Positions 46,127-55,677 of a stretch of DNA of 56,131 bases are shown here, piece by piece; the first letter of the stretch is position 1, and every line of letters starts with the position of its first letter. The notes beneath the pieces were generated by a model, which saw only the letters and a program-made list of their open reading frames with translations, ran no database searches and was not told where the DNA came from. The DNA comes from CBDCME01 sp965218865 (GTDB lineage Bacteria > Pseudomonadota > Alphaproteobacteria > JAAXGF01). The translations under genes were made by a program, and so were the position numbers. The DNA lies in the NCBI GenBank assembly GCA_965218865.1, contig CBDCME010000064.1, forward strand, positions 1-56,131. Reading direction: 5' to 3'.

Positions 46127-47692
46127 GTCGCCCGTGAAGAACGCGTAAGCGGCTGATGTTGGTAGTTCTTTCGGTTTGGCGAAGTAATCGGATTTGCAAG
46201 AAAACGGGTTTTGGGCCTGAAAAGCTTGCGATTTGAAATAATTGATTTTGGGGATTCCCTTCCGTTGCGGAACGTGATTCTCTGCTCCCGTCGATTGGGA
46301 TTGGAGAACTGTGATGAAGCCATCGCGCAAGGTGTCATCGGGAATAGAGGACCTGTTCCGCTCGCGGTTCGAAAACATCATCAACCTGCGCCACGAGTTG
46401 GTGGTGTTGGGGGGCCGGATCGCGTGGACTTTCTTCGACGAGACCTATGAAGCCTTGTATTCGGAGGAGGGTCGGCCGGGGGTCCCGACGCGGTTGATGG
46501 TTGGGCTGCACATCCTCAAGCATATGTTCGATCTCTCGGATGAGGAGGTCTGCGAGCGCTGGGTCTACGACCCATACTTCCAGTGCTTCTGCGGCGAAGA
46601 GTACTTTCAGCATGAGCTACCCATGGAGCGCTCGTCGATGACCCGGTGGCGGGACCGGATCGGGCCGGAAGGTTTGGAGAAGGTATTCCAGGAGAGCCTG
46701 GCCGTGGCCCACCGGGTGGGGGCGCTGCGGGAGAAGGACCTCGAGCGGGTGACGGTGGACACCACCGTACAAGAGAAGGCGATTGCCTTTCCGACCGACG
46801 CCAAACTGATGCAACGAGCCCGCGAGCGGCTGGTGCGACTGGCACGGGAGCACGGCATTGCCCTGCGTCAGTCCTATACCCGCCTGGGCAAGAGGGCGTT
46901 GATCATGCAAGGCCGCTACCGCCATGCCAAACAGCACAAGCGGGCCAACAAGGCCCTGCGCAAGCTCAAGACCTATCTCGGGCGCACCGTCCGCGACATC
47001 CGCCGCAAGACGGCCCAGGAGGAGAGCCTACGGGATACCTTCCGCCGCCCCTTGTGGCTGGCCGAGCGGGTGTCGACCCAGAAGCGGCGCGACCCCTTGC
47101 CCAAGGTCTATTCGCTCCACGCGCCCGAGGTCGAATGCATCGGCAAAGGGAAGGCGCACAAGCCGTACGAGTTCGGCTGCAAGGTCTCCGTGGCGGCGAC
47201 CAATTCCCGCCCCCCCGGCGGCCAGTTCGTCGCCCACGTCAAGGCCTTCCACGGCAATCCCTATGATGGCCACACCTTGAGGCAGGTGATCGAAGAGATG
47301 GAACGCTGGACGGGGATATCGGCCGAGCGCATCTATGTCGACAAGGGATACCAGGGCCACGATTACCCCAACAAACACCGCGTCTTTAGATCAGGCCAGA
47401 AACGCGGCATCACGCCGACGATCAAGAAGGAGCTCAGGCGGCGCTCCGCCGTCGAGGCCGTGATCGGACATCTCAAGAGCGATGGCAGGCTGGGGCGCAA
47501 CTTCCTCAAAGGCCGCGACGGCGACAAGATCAACGCCATCCTCGCCGGCGCCGGCTACAACTACCGCCTTGTCCTCAAATGGCTGAGGCGTTTGTTTGTC
47601 CAAATCCTGGCCGCGCTCCTCAGCGACATCTCGCACCCCACCGCAAACCCAATCGCCGCTTCAGCTTGAAATCAGGGTTCTTCACGGACGAC
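46127..47692 (+). mobile_element. IS5-type element, copy Y (1566 bp)
   Basis: Ends GTCGCCCGTGAAGAAC and GTTCTTCACGGACGAC, flanked by TACATA at 46121-46126 and 47693-47698. The right TACATA is shared with copy Z, which starts at 47699. Full length, as copy X. Confidence 0.9.
46314..47669 (+). CDS. IS5/IS1182-like transposase, copy Y
   Basis: This 451-residue protein appears identical to that of copy X. The first catalytic Asp lies in ERVTVDTTVQEKAI, the second in ERIYVDKGYQGHD and the Glu in RRRSAVEAVIGHLKSDG. It is uninterrupted. The codon before the ATG is GTG, which could also serve as start. Confidence 0.9.
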   Translation: MKPSRKVSSGIEDLFRSRFENIINLRHELVVLGGRIAWTFFDETYEALYSEEGRPGVPTRLMVGLHILKHMFDLSDEEVCERWVYDPYFQCFCGEEYFQHELPMERSSMTRWRDRIGPEGLEKVFQESLAVAHRVGALREKDLERVTVDTTVQEKAIAFPTDAKLMQRARERLVRLAREHGIALRQSYTRLGKRALIMQGRYRHAKQHKRANKALRKLKTYLGRTVRDIRRKTAQEESLRDTFRRPLWLAERVSTQKRRDPLPKVYSLHAPEVECIGKGKAHKPYEFGCKVSVAATNSRPPGGQFVAHVKAFHGNPYDGHTLRQVIEEMERWTGISAERIYVDKGYQGHDYPNKHRVFRSGQKRGITPTIKKELRRRSAVEAVIGHLKSDGRLGRNFLKGRDGDKINAILAGAGYNYRLVLKWLRRLFVQILAALLSDISHPTANPIAASA

Positions 47693-47698
47693 TACATA

Positions 47699-48930
47699 GT
47701 CGCCCGTGAAGAACGTGTAAGCGGCTGATGTTGGTAGTTCTTTCGGTTTGGCGAAGTAATCGGATTTGCAAGAAAACGGGTTTTGGGCCTGAAAAGCTTG
47801 TGATTTGAAATAATTGATTTTGGGGATTCCCTTCCGTTGCGGAACGTGATTCTCTGCTCCCGTCGATTGGGATTGGAGAACTGTGATGAAGCCATCGCGC
47901 AAGGTGTCATCGGGAATAGAGGACCTGTTCCGCTCGCGGTTCGAAAACATCATCAACCTGCGCCACGAGTTGGTGGTGTTGGGGGGCCGGATCGCGTGGA
48001 CTTTCTTCGACGAGACCTATGAAGCCTTGTATTCGGAGGAGGGTCGGCCGGGGGTCTCGACGCGGTTGATGGTTGGGCTGCACATCCTCAAGCATATGTT
48101 CGATCTCTCGGATGAGGAGGTCTGCGAGCGCTGGGTCTACGACCCATACTTCCAGTGCTTCTGCGGCGAAGAGTACTTTCAGCATGAGCTGCCCATGGAG
48201 CGCTCGTCGATGACCCGGTGGCGGGACCGGATCGGGCCGGAAGGTTTGGAGAAGGTATTCCAGGAGAGCCTGGCCGTGGCCCACCGGGTGGGGGCGCTGC
48301 GGGAGAAGGACCTCGAGCGGGTGACGGTGGACACCACCGTACAAGAGAAGGCGATTGCCTTTCCGACCGACGCCAAACTGATGCAACGAGCCCGCGAGCG
48401 GCTGGTGCGACTGGCACGGGAGCACGGCATTGCCCTGCGTCAGTCCTATACCCGCCTGGGCAAGAGGGCGTTGATCATGCAAGGCCGCTACCGCCATGCC
48501 AAACAGCACAAGCGGGCCAACAAGGCCCTGCGCAAGCTCAAGACCTATCTCGGGCGCACCGTCCGCGACATCCGCCGCAAGACGGCCCAGGAGGAGAGGC
48601 TAACCCCAACAAACACCGCGTCTTTAGATCAGGCCAGAAACGCGGCATCACGCCGACGATCAAGAAGGAGCTCAGGCGGCGCTCCGCCGTCGAGGCCGTG
48701 ATCGGACATCTCAAGAGCGATGGCAGGCTGGGGCGCAACTTCCTCAAAGGCCGCGACGGCGACAAGATCAACGCCATCCTCGCCGGCGCCGGCTACAACT
48801 ACCGCCTTGTCCTCAAATGGCTGAGGCGTTTGTTTGTCCAAATCCTGGCCGCGCTCCTCAGCGACATCTCGCACCCCACCGCAAACCCAATCGCCGCTTC
48901 AGCTTGAAATCAGGGTTCTTCACGGACGAC
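47699..48930 (+). mobile_element. IS5-type element, copy Z, internally deleted (1232 bp)
   Basis: Both ends match copy Y and TACATA follows at 48931-48936. It lacks 334 bp relative to copy Y, with a junction near 48602. It is in direct tandem with copy Y, with a single TACATA between them. Confidence 0.88.
47886..48907 (+). pseudogene. IS5/IS1182-like transposase, copy Z, deletion derivative
   Basis: It matches copy Y up to RRKTAQEE, then jumps to the part beginning PNKHRVFRSGQKRG in another frame. The deletion removes the segment with KVYSLHAPEVECIGKGKAHK and the second catalytic Asp. The actual reading frame ends at 48701 with an unrelated tail. It cannot be active, but its ends could still be mobilised by copies X or Y. 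Confidence 0.88.
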
Positions 48931-48978
48931 TACATAAACCCAATTCGTAAATCCGAGTGGCCATCCCGGGCAAGCGGT

Positions 48979-49362
48979 TCAGCGCTGGTCGCGGGAGTCC
49001 TCGGGGCGGCCTAGGACGTCGTTGACGAGATCGCGGATTTCCATGACCGTAAAGGGCTTGGTGACGATCTCGTCGACCAGGGCCTTGAGATTTCGGGCCC
49101 GTCTTTGCTGGTCGGCGTAGCCGGTCATGACGACGACCCGCAGGCGCGGCCATTCCTTGGTCGCCTTGAGGGTGAGGGCAATTCCGTCGAGGCCGGGCAT
49201 GACGATATCGGTGAGCAGGAGATCGAAGGGGCCGGCCTGCAGGGCCTCGAACGCCGCGTTGCCGTCGGCGACCTTGGTGACGAGGTGACCATCGATTTTG
49301 AGGGCCCGGGAAACCACGGTGCGTACGTCGGCCTCGTCATCGGCCAAAAGTATCCGCGCCAT
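48979..49362 (-). CDS. cpdR: CpdR-like single-domain response regulator
   Basis: A 127-residue receiver domain from the ATG at 49362: MARILLADDEADVRTVV, phosphoacceptor Asp52 in LLLTDIVMPGLDG, VVMTGYADQQRRARNL and VTKPFTVMEIRD. The ILLADDE start, DGIALTLKA and QRRARNL strings match CpdR, the alphaproteobacterial adaptor that in its unphosphorylated form directs ClpXP to cell-cycle substrates. It lies 19 bp downstream of hpt on the same strand. An earlier in-frame start exists but would add unrelated sequence. Confidence 0.78.
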   Translation of the reverse strand: MARILLADDEADVRTVVSRALKIDGHLVTKVADGNAAFEALQAGPFDLLLTDIVMPGLDGIALTLKATKEWPRLRVVVMTGYADQQRRARNLKALVDEIVTKPFTVMEIRDLVNDVLGRPEDSRDQR

Positions 49363-49381
49363 CGAATGCGTCCCGAAGTCC

Positions 49382-49834
49382 TCAGTCCGTCTCGACGGTG
49401 CCGACGAAAGGCAGTTCGCGGTAGCGGCGCGCGTAATCGAGACCGTAGCCGACAACGAAGCGATCGGGAACCTGGAAACCGCAATAATCGGCGGCAATTG
49501 GGGCCGTGCCCTTGCCGGGCTTGACGAGAAATACGCAAAGCTGGACCGACCGGGCGCCGCCTTCCGCGAGCAAGGTTTTCGTGGCGGCCATGGTGCGGCC
49601 GGTTTCGAGGATGTCGTCGACGAGCAGGACATTGCGGCCGCATGCCGGCCCGGTACAGGGCGCGGATCAGGTCGGCGGCGAAAACGAAGCTCCCTTCAGG
49701 ACCGCGACCACGAGCGGTTCGGGCCCCATTCCGGCGGCGATTTCAGCGGCCAGGGAGTGGACCCGGGCCGCGATTTGCGCCTCCGTGAACAGGCAAGAGA
49801 CGCGGGATCGCTCCTTCGTGGCGAGGTCGATCAA
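49382..49834 (-). pseudogene. hpt: hypoxanthine phosphoribosyltransferase, broken
   Basis: From a TTG at 49834 overlapping the upstream stop: CLFTEAQIAARVHSLAAEIA, then PLVVAVLKG, where the loss of one G (about 49692) shifts the frame; FAADLIRALYRAGMRP follows in the other frame. After that roughly 30-40 codons are missing, including the conserved SSYG region. The C-terminal part follows: NVLLVDDILETGRTMAATK (PRPP-binding loop), then DRFVVGYGLDYARRYRELPF to ETD. Both changes would abolish activity. Confidence 0.85.
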
Positions 49835-50481
49835 CCGGCGCCCTCGAAGCCGACTTGCAGGCTTTCGGCGCCTTCGGGGAGGGCCTCGAAGCTCCCCTTG
49901 AACTCCATCGATTCGCCCGGCGGCAGGCTCGGCGCGGGCGCTGAAAAAGTCCAGCTGTCCAGCTCGCGATTACCGCGGCCGAGAATTTTCGCCCGAAGTT
50001 TCGGCAGGCGCATATCGTGGTCGGTCGTGTTCACGACCTGACCGGTGACGACAATTTTCGATTGCCCTTCCTCTTCGACGTTCGAGGTCTGGACGTTGCG
50101 GAGTTCGAGTCCTTCCCAGGGAACGGGCGGTCCCAGCCCGACCAAATCATAGAGGTAAATGCTTCGCGGCCAACTTTCGATCAACGAATCGCGGGCGTAA
50201 ATGCCGCTTCCGAGCAAGGCCACCAGGGTCAGCACCAGAACGGCCCAGGCCAGCGGCGCCGCCGAAACGCGCTTGGTCTGCACCAGGGCCGGCAAATTTG
50301 CCCGCTCGGCCAAGGGTTCGGTCAGGATCGGCGCCGATTCGACCGGTTTGGGCATGTCCGGCGGTGGAATCTCCAACCAGGTTTCGCCACAACGGGCGCA
50401 ACGAACGTGCCGGCCATTTTCGCCCAAACTTGCCGGATCGACGAGGTACCGTGTCCCGCAAGATTGACAGGTAAGTATCAT
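49831..50481 (-). CDS. MJ0042-type zinc-ribbon / DUF3426 membrane protein
   Basis: A 216-residue protein with an N-terminal zinc ribbon (MILTCQSCGTRYLVD ... VRCARCGETW), a Pro-rich linker, one membrane helix (APLAWAVLVLTLVALLGSGI) and a C-terminal DUF3426-like beta domain (VVTGQVVNTTDHDMRLPKLR and LPPGESMEFKGSFEALPEGA). The function is unknown. It is divergent from ftsE with about 120 bp between them, an arrangement common in alphaproteobacteria. Confidence 0.88.
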   Translation of the reverse strand: MILTCQSCGTRYLVDPASLGENGRHVRCARCGETWLEIPPPDMPKPVESAPILTEPLAERANLPALVQTKRVSAAPLAWAVLVLTLVALLGSGIYARDSLIESWPRSIYLYDLVGLGPPVPWEGLELRNVQTSNVEEEGQSKIVVTGQVVNTTDHDMRLPKLRAKILGRGNRELDSWTFSAPAPSLPPGESMEFKGSFEALPEGAESLQVGFEGAG

Positions 50482-50603
50482 TGAGCGGAGATCGTTTTGG
50501 ATTCAACCCCTTATATGATTTTTGGCAAGTACAAGGCAAGGCTGGACGGCAGCGCGCGAACCGTGCCATTGTCGGACCATGGTTTCGCGCCGCCGCCGCC
50601 AAG

Positions 50604-51290
50604 ATGACGGAAAGGATCAAGCCCTTGGTCCGTTTTGAAAATGTCGGCATGCGCCACGGCCGTTCGGAGATCCTGCGCGAGATCGATCTGCGGCTCTCGC
50701 GGGGATCGTTTCATTTCCTGACAGGACCGAGCGGCGCCGGAAAATCCTCCTTACTGGACCTCATCCACGTGGCCCGGCGCCCGACGACTGGACGGGTGTT
50801 CGTTTGTGGCAACGACGTCGCCAAGACCTCGCGCCGGAACTTGGCGGCCTTGCGGCGACGGATCGGAGTCGTTTATCAGGACTTGCGGCTTCTTGATCAT
50901 CTCCCGGCCTTCGACAATCTGGCCCTGCCGCTCAGACTCGCGGGTGCGCGCGCGAGCGATATCCACGATCACGTGACCGAGATGCTGAGTTGGGTCGGTC
51001 TCGGCGAACGTTCCGCCGCCCCGGCCGGGACCCTGTCGCGCGGCGAGAGGCAGCGGCTGGCCGCGTCGCGGGCGGTGGTCGGGCGCCCGAGCCTGCTACT
51101 CGCCGACGAGCCGATCTCGAACGTCGATCAGGCGATGGGCGCGCGCCTGATGCATCTATTCGAGGAGTTGAACAGGATTGGAACCACGGTCCTGATCGCC
51201 ACTCAGGATGTGGCCCTGGCGGCACGGTCCAACCACGCCCGCCTACGCCTCAAGGATGGTTTGTTGACGGTCCAGCCGTCGCCCGGATGA
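50604..51290 (+). CDS. ftsE: cell division ABC-type ATPase FtsE, atypical motifs
   Basis: A 228-residue protein with Walker A GPSGAGKSS (residues 41-49), Q-loop Gln92 in VVYQDLRLLDH and Walker B LLLADE (164-169). Departures from the family: the signature is LSRGERQ instead of LSGGEQQ, DEPISNVD replaces DEPTGNVD, and the switch His is Gln (IATQD, residue 201). FtsE with FtsX controls peptidoglycan hydrolases at the septum. The start at 50604 excludes an upstream extension without family similarity. The stop overlaps the ftsX start. Confidence 0.88.
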   Translation: MTERIKPLVRFENVGMRHGRSEILREIDLRLSRGSFHFLTGPSGAGKSSLLDLIHVARRPTTGRVFVCGNDVAKTSRRNLAALRRRIGVVYQDLRLLDHLPAFDNLALPLRLAGARASDIHDHVTEMLSWVGLGERSAAPAGTLSRGERQRLAASRAVVGRPSLLLADEPISNVDQAMGARLMHLFEELNRIGTTVLIATQDVALAARSNHARLRLKDGLLTVQPSPG

Positions 51291-52167
51291 TGACCGCGCC
51301 AGCGCCCGTATTGCCATTGAGGGACGACGCCGCAAACCGAATCCTCCCTTGGTTCATCGGTCTCGTGGTCTGTCTCTCCGTCCTCGGAACCGCCATCGCC
51401 ATAGTCTCGTCGGTGGCCCTCGCCGGTTGGCAGGAGGGTCTCCGGGATTCGCTGACCGTGCGGATTCCGCCGGCGCAGGCGGGCACGCCCGACACCGCCC
51501 TGTCGGAGGTGCTCGACCTGCTCGAAGACAGCGAGGGCATCGCCGCGGCGCGGCCGCTCGGGGAGGCCGAACTCCTGAGCCTCGTGAACCGTGGCTGGAG
51601 GCGGAAACCGCGGCCTCGAATTTGCCCTTGCCGCGTTTGATCGAGATCACGGTGGCACCCGACACGGTCCTCGATCTCGAGGCCCTGCGCCGTGCTCTCG
51701 CGGTCGCGGCACCGGGCACCGTCGTCGACGACCACAGCCGTTGGCTAGGGCGCCAGACCGGCACCGTGAGAGCGCTTCTGACCATCGCCGTCGGAGGCCT
51801 GTGCGGGTTCGTGGTCGTAACGCTAGTGGGGGTCCATTTCATGTCCCGAACGAGTCTCGCGGCCCACCGCGATTCCATCGAGACGCTGCATCTGATGGGG
51901 GCCAGCGATTCCTTCATGGTCCGGCAATTCCTCGCGGCCATGGCCGCCAGGTCGTTTGTCGGAGCCTTCATCGGTTTGGCATTCGGACTAGGGCTTCTGG
52001 CCGCGGTCGCACGGTCGATCCAAACGGCGGGGCAAATCCATTCATTGAGTCTCGAGCTGCCGCCATGGGGACTTCCGGCGCTTACCCTAGTGCCGCTCGC
52101 GGCCGTCACGCTGACCGTGATCATGACCCGCCTGACCGTGCGGCGCACCTTGGCGCGGATGCCTTGA
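51287..52167 (+). pseudogene. ftsX: cell division protein FtsX, frameshifted
   Basis: Starts ATGA over the ftsE stop. The first frame has a membrane helix (LPWFIGLVVCLSVLGTAIAI) and the beginning of the extracytoplasmic domain up to LLSLVNRGW. Near 51585 the family-like continuation is in another frame: EPWLEAETAASNLPLPRLIE, then HFMSRTSLAAHRDSIETLHL and MGASDSFMVRQF, with three further membrane segments. Adding one G (GTGGAACCG for GTGAACCG) would restore LVEPWL. The unshifted frame stops at 51640. Confidence 0.85.
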
Positions 52168-52170
52168 GCC

Positions 52171-52785
52171 ATGGTCTGGACGCGCGGGTCGCGGCGGGTT
52201 CGTTGGCTTGCCTGGATCGCTTCCGGGGCGCTGGGGATCGCGCTGCTCTGGTCGGCCGGATTCCTCTGGTTCAGCGGACAAATTCCGCGCCGGGTCGTCG
52301 ATGGCGCGAGTAAGACCGACGCCATCGTCGTTCTCACCGGCGGCACCCACCGTCTGAAAACAGGGATCGAGATCCTGGAAGCCGGGCGCTCCGGGAAGCT
52401 GTTCGTTTCCGGTGTCTCGCGCGGCATCGGGGCGGACGACCTCCTGCGTCCCCTCGGGCGGCCGCCGGCCGCACTGGACTGTTGCCTCGTACTCGGCTAC
52501 GAAGCCAGCGACACCGCCGGCAACGCCGGTGAAACGGCGCGCTGGATGGCGGCCCAGGGATTTCGCTCCTTGCGCCTGGTAACGGCCAACTACCACATGC
52601 CGCGCAGCCTGGCGGAATTCCACCGCGCGATGCCGGACGTAACGGTCATCGGCCATCCTGTGTTTCCGGACTCGGTGCGCATGGACGATTGGTGGCAATG
52701 GCCCGGAACCGCGAGCCTAATCGCCAGCGAGTTCAACAAGTATTTGCTCGGCCTTGTGCGCCCAACGGACGATCCGACGTCATGA
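52171..52785 (+). CDS. YdcF/DUF218 family membrane-anchored protein
   Basis: A 204-residue protein with an N-terminal membrane helix (WLAWIASGALGIALLWSAGF) and a DUF218 domain: KTDAIVVLTGGTHRLKTGIE, LFVSGVSRG, SDTAGNAGETARWM and LVTANYHMPRSLAEF. Relatives act in cell-envelope metabolism, with uncertain chemistry. The start is 3 bp after the ftsX stop and its TGA overlaps the plsC ATG. Confidence 0.88.
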   Translation: MVWTRGSRRVRWLAWIASGALGIALLWSAGFLWFSGQIPRRVVDGASKTDAIVVLTGGTHRLKTGIEILEAGRSGKLFVSGVSRGIGADDLLRPLGRPPAALDCCLVLGYEASDTAGNAGETARWMAAQGFRSLRLVTANYHMPRSLAEFHRAMPDVTVIGHPVFPDSVRMDDWWQWPGTASLIASEFNKYLLGLVRPTDDPTS

Positions 52786-53543
52786 AATTTTTCCGCTCCA
52801 TCCTCTTCAACCTGGCCTTTTTCAGCTGGACCATCATGGCAAGTCTGGCGCTCTTACCGACCTTGTTCATGTCCCGACCGGTGGTCGTGGCCGGCGTGCG
52901 GGTCTGGTCCCGTGGCGTCGCCTGGCTGTTGAAACACGTGACCGGAATCGTCAGCGAGGTGCGGGGCCGCGAGCATCTTCCAACGGGTCCCGTCGTCATC
53001 GCCTGCAAACACCAGTCGGCCTGGGAAACGATCATGATGACCTGCATTCTTCCGGACCCGTCTTTCGTCCTTAAGAAAGAACTCGTGAAAATTCCCTTCT
53101 ATGGCTGGTGCGCCCTGAAAATGGGCAGCATCGTGATCGACCGGGACGCTGGCGGGCGGGCGATGAAAAGCCTGCTGCGCCGCGCCCGCGCCGTCGCCGC
53201 CGCCGGCCGACCCGTCATCATCTTTCCCGAGGGTACCCGGACCGCGCCGGGAAAACGGCTTCCCTACCACCCCGGCGTCGCCGCGCTCTATGCTCACGTC
53301 CCGGTACCACTGGTCCCGACCGCCTTGAATTCCGGCCTTTACTGGGGGCGCCGGAGTTTCCTCAAAAACCCCGGCCGCATCATCGTCGAATTCCTCCCGC
53401 CGTTGCCCGAGAAGCTGACGAGAAAAGAGTTTCTGTCGCAATTGGAAGACCAGATCGAAATGGCAACGAACGCCCTGATCGCCGAGGCTCCTGTGAGAAA
53501 GCCTGTGGATAAGACCGTGAACAAATCACAGGAAGTTCTCTAA
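52782..53543 (+). CDS. plsC: 1-acyl-sn-glycerol-3-phosphate acyltransferase
   Basis: A 253-residue protein with one N-terminal membrane segment (about residues 9-31). Acyltransferase motif I appears as KHQSAWET (His present; Glu in place of the usual Asp), motif III as IIFPEGTRTAPG and motif IV as VPLVPTALNSG. It makes phosphatidic acid. The ATG at 52782 overlaps the ydcF stop (ATGA). The following 113 bp are AT-rich and include the 12-bp palindrome GAGACTAGTCTC (53600-53611). Confidence 0.88.
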   Translation: MKFFRSILFNLAFFSWTIMASLALLPTLFMSRPVVVAGVRVWSRGVAWLLKHVTGIVSEVRGREHLPTGPVVIACKHQSAWETIMMTCILPDPSFVLKKELVKIPFYGWCALKMGSIVIDRDAGGRAMKSLLRRARAVAAAGRPVIIFPEGTRTAPGKRLPYHPGVAALYAHVPVPLVPTALNSGLYWGRRSFLKNPGRIIVEFLPPLPEKLTRKEFLSQLEDQIEMATNALIAEAPVRKPVDKTVNKSQEVL

Positions 53544-53664
53544 CTATTTCTTGTAATTCATAGAATTCCCTTTGAAAAACAAACCCCTACAAAAATTCCG
53601 AGACTAGTCTCAAAACCCACGTACAAAACAAGAACATAATGATGTGGCTCTAGCCATGCTATCC

Positions 53665-55126
53665 GGCGATGTCCCATGCTCTGTTGAAAAAGACGAGGCA
53701 GGCATGGTTGGGCTTCGAGGCCAGGCGGCCTCTTTGATGGTTTCAATGGCGCTTTTCGCTTTTGCCTTTTTCACGTGATCCTCGAGGGCAGCTCTGAGGA
53801 TGGGGAGTTGCCGGTAGGCCTTGAGGCGACGGAGGTCTTTTGGGCTTCCAGGAGGCCGGCGGCGGTCCATCGCAAGGCCATCTCGGCGTTGCGCCAGCGC
53901 TTGACATTGTGCTGCACCATCCTGACCGTTCCCAAGGCATTCTCGATGGCGTTGGTGCAGGCCAAGGAGCGCCTGAGCTTGGGCGGCAGGCCCAAGCGGA
54001 TCACGGTGAGGATCTCATCCAGGCCCTCCAGGATGGAAGCCGAAACGCCGGGGGCCTCGGTCTCCAGGCGGCGCGCCAGGTTCTTCATGAGGCGTTCGGC
54101 TTTCTCGGCATCGTCTTGGTCCCAGGCTTGCCTGAGCGCCTTCTTGACGCCGGCATGAAGGCTTTCGTCGAGGCGCTCGATGATGTTGCGGCCCTTGTGG
54201 ACCTGGCAGCGCTGGAGGGCGGCCACCGGCCCGAAGGTCCGCTTGATCGCCTTGGAGAGCGCCTTGGCGCCGTCGACGATGAAGAGCCGGGGCACTTCCG
54301 GGTCGAGGCCGCGGGCGGTCAGGTTGTCGAGCAGCGCCTGCACCGTGGCGGCATTCTCCGTGGCACCTTCGGCCAGGCCTAGAACATGCTTCTCGCCCGC
54401 GCCGTCGATGCCAATAGCTGCCAGCAACACGTGATCGCCGACGTGCAGCCCGTCGATCTGGATGACCAGGAGATCGAGATCCGAAAGGTCGCTGGCCAGG
54501 AAGGCCTTCAGCTTCTTGCGCGTCATGGCCACGAAGCGCCGCGAGACCGCGGACTTCGAGGTCGCATCGCCCGCGCGTGCCGGCAAGTCGCCGCTGGCCT
54601 CGCCGGGCAGGCGCACGGCGCGCGCGTACTTGCGGGTCGAAACCGTAAGCAGCATGATGTTCATCGCCCAGGACTGCAAAAGCGCCGGGTCCGAGAGCAA
54701 CTCCCAGCTCGGCAAGCTCATCTCCTTGCCCGCAAGATCGCGCACCCGCGGGCGCGTCAGCTTCACCTTGCCCCCGTGATAGGCAATCTCGCTCTGGGTT
54801 GTCCCCCAGCGATGGCCCTGCCGCTCGGCCGTGCGGGCGTGGCGCGCTCCGCAGAGCACCTCGCTATCCTCGTCCAGCATCTCGCCCAGGGTCTCCACCC
54901 CGGCCAACAGGCAAAAGCGATCCACGCTCATGCGCAGATCATCAAAAGCCTCCGGCAAGGCCGGCGGCAACAGCGGAAGCGGGATCCCCAACAGTTTCGA
55001 AAGGCGGCTGTTCCGTGTAGTCTTGGTCATGGCGTCGTTCTCCTTGATGGATTCAACACCCAGAGCCTAACGGTTCCAGGCGAATGACGCCTACCTCACT
55101 TTTTCAACATCAGCCGGGACATTGCC
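53665..55126 (-). mobile_element. IS256-family element, copy 2 with 8-bp duplication (1462 bp)
   Basis: The same ends as copy 1, flanked on both sides by TGCTATCC (53657-53664 and 55127-55134), a perfect 8-bp target duplication. It lies in the same orientation as copy 1, about 49 kb away. Confidence 0.95.
53771..55030 (-). CDS. IS256-family (mutator type) transposase, copy 2
   Basis: 419 residues, uninterrupted, with IQIDGLHVG, LFIVDGAKAL and TNAIENALG contributing the DDE residues. Apart from Arg in KYARAVRL and Gly in LLGIPLPL, it matches copy 1. With an intact gene, paired ends and a clean duplication, this is the best candidate for an active element here. Confidence 0.93.
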   Translation of the reverse strand: MTKTTRNSRLSKLLGIPLPLLPPALPEAFDDLRMSVDRFCLLAGVETLGEMLDEDSEVLCGARHARTAERQGHRWGTTQSEIAYHGGKVKLTRPRVRDLAGKEMSLPSWELLSDPALLQSWAMNIMLLTVSTRKYARAVRLPGEASGDLPARAGDATSKSAVSRRFVAMTRKKLKAFLASDLSDLDLLVIQIDGLHVGDHVLLAAIGIDGAGEKHVLGLAEGATENAATVQALLDNLTARGLDPEVPRLFIVDGAKALSKAIKRTFGPVAALQRCQVHKGRNIIERLDESLHAGVKKALRQAWDQDDAEKAERLMKNLARRLETEAPGVSASILEGLDEILTVIRLGLPPKLRRSLACTNAIENALGTVRMVQHNVKRWRNAEMALRWTAAGLLEAQKTSVASRPTGNSPSSELPSRIT

Positions 55127-55134
55127 TGCTATCC

Positions 55135-55677
55135 GACGGCACCTCGGTGCATGACCTTCAAACATCCGACCGGCAATTTCCCCCGCCTATTTTTTTGACG
55201 GTCAGACTTGAAAATCGGTTGCTAACCCGACTTCATAGATTCGTTGGTTTGGCGACAGCTAACAATTTTCATAGGTTCGACCTGCTGAAGTCGGCACTAC
55301 AGTGAAGGTGGTTGGGGGATCGATTTCTGGCTGGGCGAAGGCGTTTCTCATTTGGGAAACCTTCACTCGCCCGACCGACCGATTCTTTCCGCCGATCCGC
55401 GTACGTCACCCCTTAACAGGCGGGTCTCCGAGCCGGACCGTTGGGCCCCAACCTTCGCGTGCCGAGAACGGATTACATTAAGAATATCAGAGGCTTGCGC
55501 GCCACTAACGGGTTGGTGTGAAAAGAACTCCACCTCAGTTCCGCAATGGCCGTGAGGTACGAAGAAGTATTGCAGAGATCGTTTGGACTTTTTGAGTCTT
55601 GCCCGCGTGAAGCCGTCAAACGACGCTCGGCGCGACCACCTCAGAGACGATATTTGAGAGAAAAATTCCCTCCATCG
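55135..55677. other. stretch without recognisable gene right of IS256 copy 2
   Basis: A short frame (to about 55305) would be rejoined to the sequence left of the IS if one TGCTATCC is removed, reading ALAMLSDGTSVHDLQTSD, but I cannot assign it. The rest has no frame with a ribosome-binding site, and no clear terminator for the PEP-CTERM gene to its right. Confidence 0.4.
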
